From the NCBI RefSeq assembly GCF_012927455.1, contig NZ_JABBPE010000015.1:434001-498000 (forward strand): a stretch of 64,000 nt of DNA, in the 5' to 3' direction. Under the pieces are notes generated by a model. The model worked only from the letters and a program-made list of their open reading frames with translations. It was not told the origin of the DNA and made no database searches. Of the stretch, positions 9,774-18,171 are shown piece by piece; the stretch's first letter is position 1, and each line of letters opens with the position of its first letter. The DNA comes from Polaromonas sp. (GTDB lineage Bacteria; Pseudomonadota; Gammaproteobacteria; Burkholderiales; Burkholderiaceae_C). The translations under genes were made by a program, and so were the position numbers.

Positions 9774-10583
9774 ATGACGAACAAAGTCCATGAAAAACTG
9801 CTGTTAACCGGCGCCGCAGGCGGCTTGGGCAAGGCCTTGCGGGAGCGCCTGAAGGCCAATTGTTCGATGCTCCGCTTGTCCGATATTCAGGCTTTTGGCG
9901 AAGCGGCTGACGCTGAGGAAATCATCTTGGCCGATCTGTCCGATGCGGCCGCGGTTGACGCCATGGTCGAGGGGGTGGACGCCATCGTTCACCTGGGCGG
10001 CATGTCGGTTGACGGCCCGTTCGGCCCCATCCTGCAGGCCAATATCCTGGGGCTTTACAACCTGTACGAGGCAGCGCGCAAGCGCGGCGTCAAGCGCGTG
10101 GTGTTCGCCAGTTCCAACCATGTTACCGGCTTTTACCGGCAGGATCAGACCATCACCGCCGACCATCCGGCCCGCCCCGATGGCCTGTACGGGCTGAGCA
10201 AGGCGTTTGGTGAAGACCTGTCGCGCTTTTACTTTGACCGCTACGGCATCGAAACCGCCTGTGTTCGCATTGGCTCCTCATTTGCCGAACCGAAGGACCG
10301 CCGCATGCTCGCCACCTGGCTGAGTTTTGACGACCTGCACCGCCTGATCACCGCCTGTTTAACGACGCCGGTGCTGGGCCACAGCATCATTTTCGGCATG
10401 TCCGACAACGCCGTCACCTGGTGGGACAACAGCCGGGCGCGACATATCGGTTATGTGCCGCAAGACAGCTCGGATATTTTTCGCGATGCCATTTATGCAC
10501 GCACCAAGGCGCCGGATTTGAAAGATCCGGTGGCGCAGTATCAGGGCGGTGCTTTCGTGATGGCTGGCCCGTTTGGCTGGTGA
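9774..10583 (+). CDS. udh: Uronate dehydrogenase (NAD-dependent)
   Basis: Extended short-chain dehydrogenase of 269 residues that oxidises D-galacturonate or D-glucuronate to the aldarolactone. The Rossmann motif TGAAGGLG is at 12-19. VVFASSNHVTGFY supplies the catalytic serine region, and GLYGLSKAFGED holds the catalytic Tyr and Lys. The small size, the HLGGMSVDGPF segment and the C-terminal FGMSDNAVTWWDN match Udh rather than UDP-sugar epimerases. First gene of the plus-strand operon. The downstream lactonase, dehydratases and aldolase make the uronate role coherent. Confidence 0.9.
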   Translation: MTNKVHEKLLLTGAAGGLGKALRERLKANCSMLRLSDIQAFGEAADAEEIILADLSDAAAVDAMVEGVDAIVHLGGMSVDGPFGPILQANILGLYNLYEAARKRGVKRVVFASSNHVTGFYRQDQTITADHPARPDGLYGLSKAFGEDLSRFYFDRYGIETACVRIGSSFAEPKDRRMLATWLSFDDLHRLITACLTTPVLGHSIIFGMSDNAVTWWDNSRARHIGYVPQDSSDIFRDAIYARTKAPDLKDPVAQYQGGAFVMAGPFGW

Positions 10584-10588
10584 GCATC

Positions 10589-11488
10589 ATGAGCGACACG
10601 TCAAAGGCTGAGTTGATTCTGGATGCGCGCAACGCAACGGGCGAAAGCCCGGTCTGGCATGCGGCGGAGCAGGCACTGTACTGGGTCGATATTCCAGCGC
10701 GCAAGCTGAACTGCTGGACGCTGGCCACGGGACAGCAGACCAGCTGGCTGGCGCCGGAAATGCTGGCCTGCATTGCGCCCATGGCGGCTGCGAACGGCTG
10801 GATCGCCGGCACTGAAAGCGGCATTTTTCAGCTGACGCCGCAAGCCGATGAACAACTCGGTTTTGAAAGTCTCGCACCTGTCAGCCATGCCCTGCAAGGC
10901 ATGCGCTTCAACGACGGCCGCTGTGACCGCCAGGGCCGCTTTCTGGCCGGCACAATGTTGATAAATATGGCCGCTGGCGCCCGTGCAGGCTGCGTCTACA
11001 GCTATCAAAAAGATAGTGCTATGACGAAGCTGCTGGACGGTTTCATCACGCCCAACGGCATGGCCTTCAGCCCCGATGGCCGCACCATGTACCTTTCTGA
11101 TTCCCACCCATCGGTCCAATCGGTGTGGGCTTTCGACTACGACACGACCACTGGAACGCCGTCCAATCGCCAGCTGTTCATCGACATGAACCCGCTGCCC
11201 GGTCGGCCTGATGGCGCGGCGGTCGATGCCGACGGCTGCTACTGGATTTGCGGCAACGACGCCGGCCTGGTTCACCGCTTCACGCCGGGCGGCAAGCTAG
11301 ACCGTTCACTGTCCGTGCCGGTCAAGAAACCAGCCATGTGCGCTTTTGGCGGCCCCGGTCTCGACACCCTGTTTGTCACATCGATACGCCCAGAAGGGAT
11401 AGACCTGTCCGACCAGCCGCTGGCCGGCGGGGTGTTTGCGCTCAGGCCCGGCGTGCGCGGGCTGCCTGAGCCAGCGTTTCAAAATTAA
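10589..11488 (+). CDS. SMP-30/gluconolactonase-family lactonase (aldarolactone hydrolase)
   Basis: 299-residue six-bladed propeller of the SMP-30/regucalcin family. It would hydrolyse the galactaro- or glucarolactone released by Udh. The metal-binding glutamate lies in [39 protein letters not shown] and [20 protein letters not shown] are the further ligand segments. The start is the ATG at 10589, five bases after the udh stop; an open frame further upstream overlaps udh and is not credible. Residues around 137-143 (SYQKDSA) are encoded by a core copy of the dispersed repeat. Confidence 0.88.
   Translation: MSDTSKAELILDARNATGESPVWHAAEQALYWVDIPARKLNCWTLATGQQTSWLAPEMLACIAPMAAANGWIAGTESGIFQLTPQADEQLGFESLAPVSHALQGMRFNDGRCDRQGRFLAGTMLINMAAGARAGCVYSYQKDSAMTKLLDGFITPNGMAFSPDGRTMYLSDSHPSVQSVWAFDYDTTTGTPSNRQLFIDMNPLPGRPDGAAVDADGCYWICGNDAGLVHRFTPGGKLDRSLSVPVKKPAMCAFGGPGLDTLFVTSIRPEGIDLSDQPLAGGVFALRPGVRGLPEPAFQN
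11000..11019 (+). repeat. Dispersed repeat, core only (copy 4), inside the lactonase gene
   Basis: 'agctatcaaaaagatagtgc' is the stem-loop core of the family and is read in frame within the lactonase coding sequence. Confidence 0.5.
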
Positions 11489-11519
11489 AAGTTTTCCAAC
11501 CACCACTCCTGAGGATGAC

Positions 11520-12491
11520 ATGACGATCAAAAAGACATTGTTTGCTGTTGCGACTGCCCTGGCCATGGCGCCGCTGGCGGTCCAGGCAACCGAGTTCCGC
11601 TCGGCCGATACACACAACGCCGACGACTACCCCACGGTAGCCGCGGTCAAGTACATGAGCGAGTTGCTCAACAAGAAAAGCGGTGGCAAGCACAAGATCA
11701 AGGTCTTCAACAAGCAGGCGCTGGGCAGTGAAAAGGAAACGATTGACCAGGTCAAGATCGGCGCGCTCGACTTCACGCGCGTCAATGTCGGGCCGATGAA
11801 CGCCATCTGCCCGCTGACCCAGGTACCGACCATGCCCTTTCTTTTTAGCTCAATCGCACACATGCGCAAGTCGCTTGACGGCCCCGTTGGCGACGAAATT
11901 TTAAAGAGTTGCGAAAGCGCCGGCTTCATCGGCCTGGCGTTTTACGACAGCGGCGCGCGCTCGATCTACGCCAAGAAGCCAATCAAGACCGTGGCGGATG
12001 CCAAGGGCTTGAAAATCCGCGTCCAGCAATCGGACCTCTGGGTAGCGCTGGTCAGCGCGATGGGCGCCAACGCCACGCCCATGCCTTACGGTGAGGTCTA
12101 TACCGGCCTGAAGACCGGGTTGATCGACGCCGCCGAGAACAACATCCCCTCGTTCGACACGGCCAAGCATGTTGAAGCCGTGAAGATTTATTCGAAGACC
12201 GAGCATTCGATGGCACCCGAGATTCTGGTCATGTCCAAGATCGTCTACGACAAGCTGCCCAAGGCCGAGCAGGACATGGTCCGCGCTGCAGCCAAGGAGT
12301 CGGTCGCATTCGAGCGCCAGAAGTGGGACGAGCAGGAGGCCAAGTCGCTGGCAAATGTGAAGGCCGCAGGCGCCGAGATTGTCGAGGTGGACAAGAAATC
12401 GTTTCAGGCCGTGATGGGCCCGGTTTACGACAAGTTCATGACCACGCCCGACATGAAGCGTCTGGTCAAGACCGTCCAGGACACCAAGTAA
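11520..12491 (+). CDS. TRAP transporter solute-binding protein (DctP family)
   Basis: 323-residue periplasmic receptor. The signal peptide [23 protein letters not shown] is followed by the mature domain. [21 protein letters not shown] and [20 protein letters not shown] are typical of DctP proteins; the latter carries the conserved arginine that binds the substrate carboxylate. GAG-rich sequence (CCTGAGG) 8 bases before the ATG supports this start. It sits with the small and large TRAP subunits and the aldarate enzymes, so a uronate or aldarate is the probable substrate (inference). Confidence 0.93.
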   Translation: MTIKKTLFAVATALAMAPLAVQATEFRSADTHNADDYPTVAAVKYMSELLNKKSGGKHKIKVFNKQALGSEKETIDQVKIGALDFTRVNVGPMNAICPLTQVPTMPFLFSSIAHMRKSLDGPVGDEILKSCESAGFIGLAFYDSGARSIYAKKPIKTVADAKGLKIRVQQSDLWVALVSAMGANATPMPYGEVYTGLKTGLIDAAENNIPSFDTAKHVEAVKIYSKTEHSMAPEILVMSKIVYDKLPKAEQDMVRAAAKESVAFERQKWDEQEAKSLANVKAAGAEIVEVDKKSFQAVMGPVYDKFMTTPDMKRLVKTVQDTK

Positions 12492-12597
12492 AACTGTTAA
12501 TGCGGCCTGATCCGCTCCTGCAGGGGAGAGGATACGGGCCATTTCCTCGCTCGCGCGAGGGTGAGCGCCGCTGCAAGTGGTCGACCAAAAAATATCC

Positions 12598-13086
12598 ATG
12601 TACACAAAATTTTGCACGGCGCTGTCCAAGCTCAGTTTGATCCTGGCCGTGATCGGCTTGCTCGCGGTCGTCCTGTGCGTACAGTGGCAGGTGTTCGGGC
12701 GTTACATCCTTAACGACACACCGACCTGGGCTGAGGCGCTGGCCCTGTTGCTGGTGCTGTTCGTCACCGCGTTCGGCCTGGCGGTGGGTGTGCGCGACGC
12801 TGGCCACATCGGCCTTGAGTCGCTGGTCGTGCTGCTGCCTGAAAAATGGCAGCACCGCATCGAAATCCTGATCCATTTTCTCGTCGGATCCTTTGGCGCT
12901 TTGATGGTGTACGGCGGCCGGTTGTGGATGGTTGCCAAATGGGACGAAAAAAAGCCCATGCTGCCCGTGCCTGACGGCATCGACTACCTGCCGATGGTGA
13001 TTGCCGGCGTGCTGATCGTGCTTTTTTCGATTGAACATGTGATTGCGCTGCTGCGCGGCCAAAAAGTGGAGCCGGCATGGAATTGA
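12598..13086 (+). CDS. TRAP transporter small permease subunit (DctQ family)
   Basis: 162-residue four-helix membrane protein. Helices are visible at LSLILAVIGLLAVVLCVQ, WAEALALLLVLFVTAFGLAV, IEILIHFLVGSFGALMVYGG and YLPMVIAGVLIVLFSIEHV. VFGRYILNDTPTWAEALA and GVRDAGHIGLE are DctQ hallmarks. Start at ATG 12598; an in-frame GTG at 12577 is an alternative and neither has a strong ribosome site. The 106-base gap after the binding protein contains a GC hairpin (cctcgc-tcg-cgcgagg), which may favour higher receptor expression. Its end overlaps the next gene by 10 bases. Confidence 0.9.
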   Translation: MYTKFCTALSKLSLILAVIGLLAVVLCVQWQVFGRYILNDTPTWAEALALLLVLFVTAFGLAVGVRDAGHIGLESLVVLLPEKWQHRIEILIHFLVGSFGALMVYGGRLWMVAKWDEKKPMLPVPDGIDYLPMVIAGVLIVLFSIEHVIALLRGQKVEPAWN

Positions 13087-14366
13087 CGGTACTCGCCCTG
13101 AGTTTCACGCTCTTGCTGGTCATCGGTGTGCCGGTCGCGTTTGCCATTGGCCTGTCGTCGGTGGCCACCATCATTGCCGCAGGCCTGCCGATTGCCGTGG
13201 TGTTTCAGAAGATGGTTGGCGGCATGCAGGTGTTTTCGTTCCTGGCGATTCCGTTTTTCGTCTTCGCGGGCGAGCTTATGCTCTACGGCGGTATTGCCGA
13301 CCGTATCGTGCGCTTTGCCAACAGCTTGGTCGGCCATGTGCGCGGCGGCCTCGGCATGAGCAATGTGATCGGCTGCACGCTGTTCGGCGGCATTGCCGGA
13401 TCGCCTCTGGCTGATGTGTCAGCCATGGGTTCAGTGATGATTCCGCTGATGAAAAAAGAAGGTTATGACGCCGACTACGCGGTTAACGTCACCACCCATT
13501 CCGCGCTGGTCGGCGCCATCATGCCGACCTCACACAACATGATCATCTTCACGCTCGCGACCTCGGGAATTGCGTCGGTCAGCGTGTTGAGCCTGATCCT
13601 CGCAGGCCTGATTCCAGCGCTGATTTTGACCTTGTGCAACCTCGGCGCGGCCTACTATGTGGCGGTCAAGCGCGGCTACCCGACGCGCGGCGCCTTTCCC
13701 GGCTGGGGTGAGGTGTTGCGGGCCTTTGGCGCCTCTCTGCCAGGCCTGCTGGTGGTGGTGATCATCCTGGTCGGCATTTTGTCGGGTGCGTTCACCGCCA
13801 CCGAATCGGCGTCGATTGCGGTGGCCTGGGCGTTATTTATCACGACGGTGGTCTACAAGACACTGTCATGGCACAACTTCATGAAGGCCTGCGCCAAGGC
13901 CTGCAAAACCACCGGCGTGGTGTTGCTGTTGATTGGCATCTCGTCCGCGTTTGGCTACTTCATGGCCTTGTATGAAGTGCCGCAACTGACCGGCGAGCTG
14001 ATGAAGTCGGTCAGCAGCGAGCCCTGGGTTATCTTTTTGATGATCAATGTGCTGCTGTTCATCCTCGGAACCTTCCTGGACATGGCTGCAACCATTTTGA
14101 TCTGCACCCCGATCTTCATGCCGATTGCGATGCAGTTCGGCATGGACCCGGTGCAGTTCGGCATCGTGATGCTGATCAACTGCGCGCTTGGCCTCAACAC
14201 GCCTCCGGTCGGCTCGGTGCAGTTTGTCGGCTGCGCCATCGGCGAGATATCCGTCGGCCAGGTGATGCGCTCGATTGCCCCGTTCTACAGCGCACTAGGC
14301 ATCTGCTTGCTGCTGGTGACTTACGTGCCGGCGTTTTCGCTGTGGTTGCCGTCGCTGTACAAATGA
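13077..14366 (+). CDS. TRAP transporter large permease subunit (DctM family)
   Basis: 429-residue membrane protein with about 12 hydrophobic segments, the main translocation subunit of a sodium-driven TRAP uptake system. Signatures are FFVFAGELMLYGGIADRIV, SNVIGCTLFGGIAGSPLADV and the re-entrant loop GIVMLINCALGLNTPPVG. The length is normal. The ATG lies within the dctQ-type gene end (ATGGAATTGA), indicating translational coupling. Substrate inferred from its neighbours. Confidence 0.94.
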   Translation: MELTVLALSFTLLLVIGVPVAFAIGLSSVATIIAAGLPIAVVFQKMVGGMQVFSFLAIPFFVFAGELMLYGGIADRIVRFANSLVGHVRGGLGMSNVIGCTLFGGIAGSPLADVSAMGSVMIPLMKKEGYDADYAVNVTTHSALVGAIMPTSHNMIIFTLATSGIASVSVLSLILAGLIPALILTLCNLGAAYYVAVKRGYPTRGAFPGWGEVLRAFGASLPGLLVVVIILVGILSGAFTATESASIAVAWALFITTVVYKTLSWHNFMKACAKACKTTGVVLLLIGISSAFGYFMALYEVPQLTGELMKSVSSEPWVIFLMINVLLFILGTFLDMAATILICTPIFMPIAMQFGMDPVQFGIVMLINCALGLNTPPVGSVQFVGCAIGEISVGQVMRSIAPFYSALGICLLLVTYVPAFSLWLPSLYK

Positions 14367-14396
14367 GCCTGACATCTCGTTCAAAAAAGCTGAACC

Positions 14397-15971
14397 ATGA
14401 CCGATCCACTCTACATCCGCATGCATGGTAACGACAACGTGGCCATCGTTGCCAACGATGGCGGCCTGCCTGCCGGCGCAATTTTTGCTGACGGCTTGAG
14501 GCTGTGCGAACGTGTGCCGCAGGGGCACAAGCTCGCGTTGGTGAATATTCCCAAGGGCGCTGCGGTGCTGCGTTACAACGTACCCATCGGCTACGCACTG
14601 AAAGATATTTCGGCTGGCAACTGGGTGCATGAGCGGTTGCTGCAGTTGCCGTCGGCGCGCGGACTGGACAACCTGCCCATCGCGACCGTGAAGCCAGCGC
14701 CTATGCCGCCGCTTGTCGGTTACAGTTTTGAGGGCTACCGCAATGTCGATGGCTCGGTAGGCAGCCGCAACATCCTGGCCATCACCACCACCGTGCAGTG
14801 CGTAGCCGGCGTGGTTGCGTTCGCCGTCAAGCGCATCAAGGAAGAACTGCTGCCCCGCTTTCCGAATGTGGACGATGTGGTGGGGCTGGAGCACAGCTAC
14901 GGCTGCGGCGTGGCGATTGACGCGCCCGATGCCATCATTGCGATCCGCACGCTGCGCAACATCACGTTAAACCCCAACTTTGGCGGCGAAGTCATGGTGG
15001 TCAGCCTGGGTTGCGAAAAGCTGCAGCCCGAGCGCCTGCTGCCGCCCGGCACCATTCAGATTGTTGATGAACGAAATGTGGCCGATGTGGGCGTCAATGC
15101 CGATGCAATGCTCGATGTGGTGTGTCTGCAATCTGAAAATCATGTCGGTTTCATGTCGATGATCGATTCGATCATGCAGGCAGCCTTGCCGCATCTGCAG
15201 CGGCTCAATGCGCGCCGGCGCGAAACCGTGCCCGCCAGCGAACTCGTGGTGGGCGTGCAGTGCGGCGGCAGCGATGCGTTTTCCGGCGTCACCGCCAATC
15301 CCGCTGTGGGTTTTTGCACCGACCTTCTGGTGCGGGCCGGTGCCACGGTGATGTTTTCCGAAACCACCGAGGTGCGCGACGGCATTGACCAACTGACCGC
15401 GCGCGCCAGCAGCCCGGAAGTGGCGCAGGCGATGATCCGCGAAATGGCCTGGTACGACGCTTACCTGCAAAAAGGGCAGGTGGACCGCAGCGCCAACACG
15501 ACGCCCGGCAACAAGCAGGGCGGACTGTCCAACATTGTCGAAAAAGCCATGGGATCCATTGTCAAGTCCGGCAGCGCGCCCATCAACGGCGTGCTGGCGC
15601 CGGGCGAAAAAGTTAGGCAGAAAGGTTTGATTTACGCCGCCACACCCGCCAGCGATTTCATCTGCGGCACCTTGCAGCTTGCAGCCGGCATCAACCTGCA
15701 TGTGTTCACGACCGGTCGCGGCACGCCCTACGGTCTGGCGGAGGTGCCGGTGATCAAGGTCGCTACCCGCACCGATCTGGCCAGGCGCTGGCACGACTTG
15801 ATGGATATCAACGCCGGCCGCATTGCCGACGGCGACGCCACGATAGAAGACGTGGGCTGGGAGCTATTTACTTTCATGCTCGAAGTAGCCAGCGGCCGCA
15901 AGAAAACCTGGGCCGAACATTGGAAGCTGCACAACGCGCTGGTGCTGTTTAACCCGGCGCCGGTTACCTGA
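14397..15971 (+). CDS. garD: Galactarate dehydratase
   Basis: 524-residue UxaA-family iron-dependent dehydratase, the size of characterised GarD enzymes. It converts galactarate to 5-dehydro-4-deoxy-D-glucarate. An N-terminal SAF-like domain (residues 1-75) precedes the catalytic part. [54 protein letters not shown] and [19 protein letters not shown] are diagnostic. An altronate dehydratase is less likely because of these segments and the surrounding gar genes. With gudD the locus can process both C4 epimers of aldarate. Confidence 0.94.
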   Translation: MTDPLYIRMHGNDNVAIVANDGGLPAGAIFADGLRLCERVPQGHKLALVNIPKGAAVLRYNVPIGYALKDISAGNWVHERLLQLPSARGLDNLPIATVKPAPMPPLVGYSFEGYRNVDGSVGSRNILAITTTVQCVAGVVAFAVKRIKEELLPRFPNVDDVVGLEHSYGCGVAIDAPDAIIAIRTLRNITLNPNFGGEVMVVSLGCEKLQPERLLPPGTIQIVDERNVADVGVNADAMLDVVCLQSENHVGFMSMIDSIMQAALPHLQRLNARRRETVPASELVVGVQCGGSDAFSGVTANPAVGFCTDLLVRAGATVMFSETTEVRDGIDQLTARASSPEVAQAMIREMAWYDAYLQKGQVDRSANTTPGNKQGGLSNIVEKAMGSIVKSGSAPINGVLAPGEKVRQKGLIYAATPASDFICGTLQLAAGINLHVFTTGRGTPYGLAEVPVIKVATRTDLARRWHDLMDINAGRIADGDATIEDVGWELFTFMLEVASGRKKTWAEHWKLHNALVLFNPAPVT

Positions 15972-16007
15972 ACATCCGCTTCAATCACTTTTTTAAAGCG
16001 AAATCTC

Positions 16008-16790
16008 ATGACACAAGCAACCCCTTACCAATCTTTTCCCAATAGCTTCAAGCGCGATCTGCTGGTCGGAAAAAAGCTGATCGGCTGCTGGTCCTCGCTG
16101 TCCAACGCCATCACCACTGAGGTGCTGGGCGTGGCCGGCTTTGACTGGATTTTGCTGGACGGCGAGCATTCACCCAACGACGTAGCCACCTTCATTCCGC
16201 AACTGATGGCGCTCAAGGACAGCATGAGCGCGCCCGTGGTGCGTCCCTCCAGCAACGACGCAGTGGAAATCAAGCGGCTGCTGGACGCCGGCTTTTACAA
16301 CTTTCTGGTGCCGTTTGTCGAAAGTGCTGACGAAGCACGCCGCGCCGTGGCGGCCACGCGCTACCCGCCGCAGGGCATTCGCGGCGTCTCGGTGGCGCAG
16401 CGCAGCAACCGCTACGGCACCGTGCCGGACTACTTCAAGGGCATCAACGAGCAGATCTGCGTGATGGTGCAAATCGAAAGCCGAGCCGGCGTGGCGGCAG
16501 CGCGCGAGATTGCCGCGCAGGACGGTGTCGACTGCGTCTTCGTCGGCCCGTCCGATTTGGCCGCGGCGTTCGGCCATCTGGGCAATGCCGGCCACCCCGA
16601 TGTGCAGGCCGCCATTGCCTCCGTATTTGCCGATGCCAAAGCCTGCGGAAAACCGACCGGCATTCTGGCGCCGGTCGAGGTCGATGCGCGCCGCTACATC
16701 GCCATGGGCGCGACCTTTGTCGGCGTTGGAAGTGATTTGGGCGGCTTTCGCGCGGCCATGCAGGGCCTGCGTGAGCGCTACCGGGATTGA
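16008..16790 (+). CDS. garL: 5-keto-4-deoxy-D-glucarate aldolase (HpcH/HpaI family)
   Basis: 260-residue class II aldolase that splits the dehydratase product into pyruvate and tartronate semialdehyde. [14 protein letters not shown] and [19 protein letters not shown] are family signatures. [18 protein letters not shown] carries the metal-binding Glu and [16 protein letters not shown] the metal-binding Asp. The related HpaI and RhmA enzymes share these motifs, but the gar context favours GarL. It sits 36 bases after garD. Confidence 0.93.
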   Translation: MTQATPYQSFPNSFKRDLLVGKKLIGCWSSLSNAITTEVLGVAGFDWILLDGEHSPNDVATFIPQLMALKDSMSAPVVRPSSNDAVEIKRLLDAGFYNFLVPFVESADEARRAVAATRYPPQGIRGVSVAQRSNRYGTVPDYFKGINEQICVMVQIESRAGVAAAREIAAQDGVDCVFVGPSDLAAAFGHLGNAGHPDVQAAIASVFADAKACGKPTGILAPVEVDARRYIAMGATFVGVGSDLGGFRAAMQGLRERYRD

Positions 16791-16842
16791 TTGAACAAAC
16801 CGTCTTTAAACCAACTATTAACCAACGATTGGAGAAGTTGCC

Positions 16843-17730
16843 ATGAGCAAACTGGGTTTTATTGGTCTGGGCATCATGGGTGCGCCTATGGCCGCGCATT
16901 TGGTGAAAGCCGGCCACGAGGTATTTCTGAACACGCGCAGCAAGGTACCTGCCGACTTGCTGACCGGCCAGGCGAGGGCCTGCAAGTCGGCCAAAGAGGT
17001 TGCAGAAAAGGCCGACATCCTCTTTTTGATGCTGCCCGACACGCCCGATGTGGCGACCGTTCTGTTTGCTGAAAACGGCGTGGCCGCCGGCCTCGGCAAA
17101 GGAAAAACCGTGGTGGACATGAGTTCCATTTCGCCCATGGAGACCAAGGAATTCGCCAAAAAAATCAACACCCTGGGCTGCGACTACCTCGACGCGCCGG
17201 TGTCGGGTGGCGAAGTGGGCGCCAAGGCCGCCAGCCTGACCATCATGGTGGGCGGTCCCGACGCGGTGTTCGAGCGCGTCAAGCCGCTGTTCGAGCTGAT
17301 GGGCAAGAACATCACGCTGGTAGGCGGCAATGGCGACGGGCAAACCTGCAAGGTGGCCAACCAGATCATCGTGGCCTTGAATATCGCCGCAGTCGGCGAG
17401 GCCCTGCTGTTTGCCAGCAAGGCCGGCGCCGACCCCGCCAAGGTGCGCCAGGCCCTGATGGGCGGCTTTGCCGCGTCGCGCATTCTGGAGGTGCATGGCG
17501 AACGCATGATCAAGCGCACCTTCAATCCCGGCTTTCGCATCGGCCTGCACCAAAAAGATCTGGGCCTGGCCTTGGCCGGCGCGCGTACGCTTGGCCTGGC
17601 GCTGCCACAAACTGCCGGCGCAGCTCAGCTGATGCAGGTCTGCAGCGCCAACGGCATGCAAGACCTGGACCATTCGGCGCTGGTGCGCGCGCTCGAATTA
17701 ATGGCCGACCATCAGGTGGCCAAGGCCTGA
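16843..17730 (+). CDS. garR: Tartronate semialdehyde reductase (2-hydroxy-3-oxopropionate reductase)
   Basis: 295-residue beta-hydroxyacid dehydrogenase that reduces tartronate semialdehyde to D-glycerate with NAD(P)H. The N-terminal Rossmann motif is LGFIGLGIMGAPMAAHL. The substrate-binding stretch is DAPVSGGEVGAKAASLTIM, and the catalytic lysine lies in GDGQTCKVANQIIVALN. The C-terminal helical domain includes RIGLHQKDLGLAL. GGAG is positioned before the ATG. Last gene of the aldarate operon. No glycerate kinase follows, so the glycerate must be phosphorylated by an enzyme encoded elsewhere. Confidence 0.95.
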   Translation: MSKLGFIGLGIMGAPMAAHLVKAGHEVFLNTRSKVPADLLTGQARACKSAKEVAEKADILFLMLPDTPDVATVLFAENGVAAGLGKGKTVVDMSSISPMETKEFAKKINTLGCDYLDAPVSGGEVGAKAASLTIMVGGPDAVFERVKPLFELMGKNITLVGGNGDGQTCKVANQIIVALNIAAVGEALLFASKAGADPAKVRQALMGGFAASRILEVHGERMIKRTFNPGFRIGLHQKDLGLALAGARTLGLALPQTAGAAQLMQVCSANGMQDLDHSALVRALELMADHQVAKA

Positions 17731-17849
17731 TTTTTTTTTGGGGTGGGGCTGGCGAGGCATCTTGGCTAACCAAACTTGTCATGCTGGTTGTCGCCAAAAG
17801 CCTGATCCGGCTTTTCTGTCGGTTTTTACGGTGATTTTAGGATAAAAAA

Positions 17850-17898
17850 GGCCTGTAGCCCAATCAGCACCTGCGTAAACAGCTATTAAAATAATAGC
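17850..17898 (+). repeat. Dispersed ~50-bp repeat, copy 5 (full length)
   Basis: The clearest full copy: ggcctgtagcccaat, then cacctgcg, then agctattaaaataatagc. The last part forms a gctatta/taatagc stem. Confidence 0.7.
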
Positions 17899-18106
17899 AA
17901 AACGTTGCGCCGGTGGACCAGCTCCGCAGCGTCGCCTTCGTTATCCAGAGCTCACGGACGACCCTGCGGGTCGATTCGGTCTATGCCTACACCGGCCAGA
18001 TTTACGCCGGGGTGAAAGCAGCTACTCCTGAGTCATCATGCATGCAGAGAGGGAATGCGACCAAGTTGATGCGGCGGTCCATCAAATAGGCGGAACCCGA
18101 AAAAGC

Positions 18107-18132
18107 AAAAAGCCGGATTGCTCCGGCTTTTT
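18107..18132. terminator. Bidirectional terminator between garR and the Kelch lipoprotein gene
   Basis: Perfect arms aaaaagccgga / tccggcttttt with a 4-base loop. T-runs occur in both directions, so it can end both convergent transcripts. Confidence 0.85.
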
Positions 18133-18171
18133 GTCGTTTAGCGCTGGATTAACGCTGGGTTAGCGCCTCAA

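Larger units (their letters stand above)
17731..18171. other. Intergenic region after garR
   Basis: 441 bases with no supported gene. It holds a full repeat copy (17850-17898) and the terminator at 18107-18132. A stretch at 17960-18015 resembles part of the grpE upstream region ('gcctacaccggccagat'). Confidence 0.5.

Noticed and set aside
12492..12597. A separate gene between TRAP receptor and small permease
   Set aside because: Only a GC hairpin and no coding potential; best seen as an intercistronic element.
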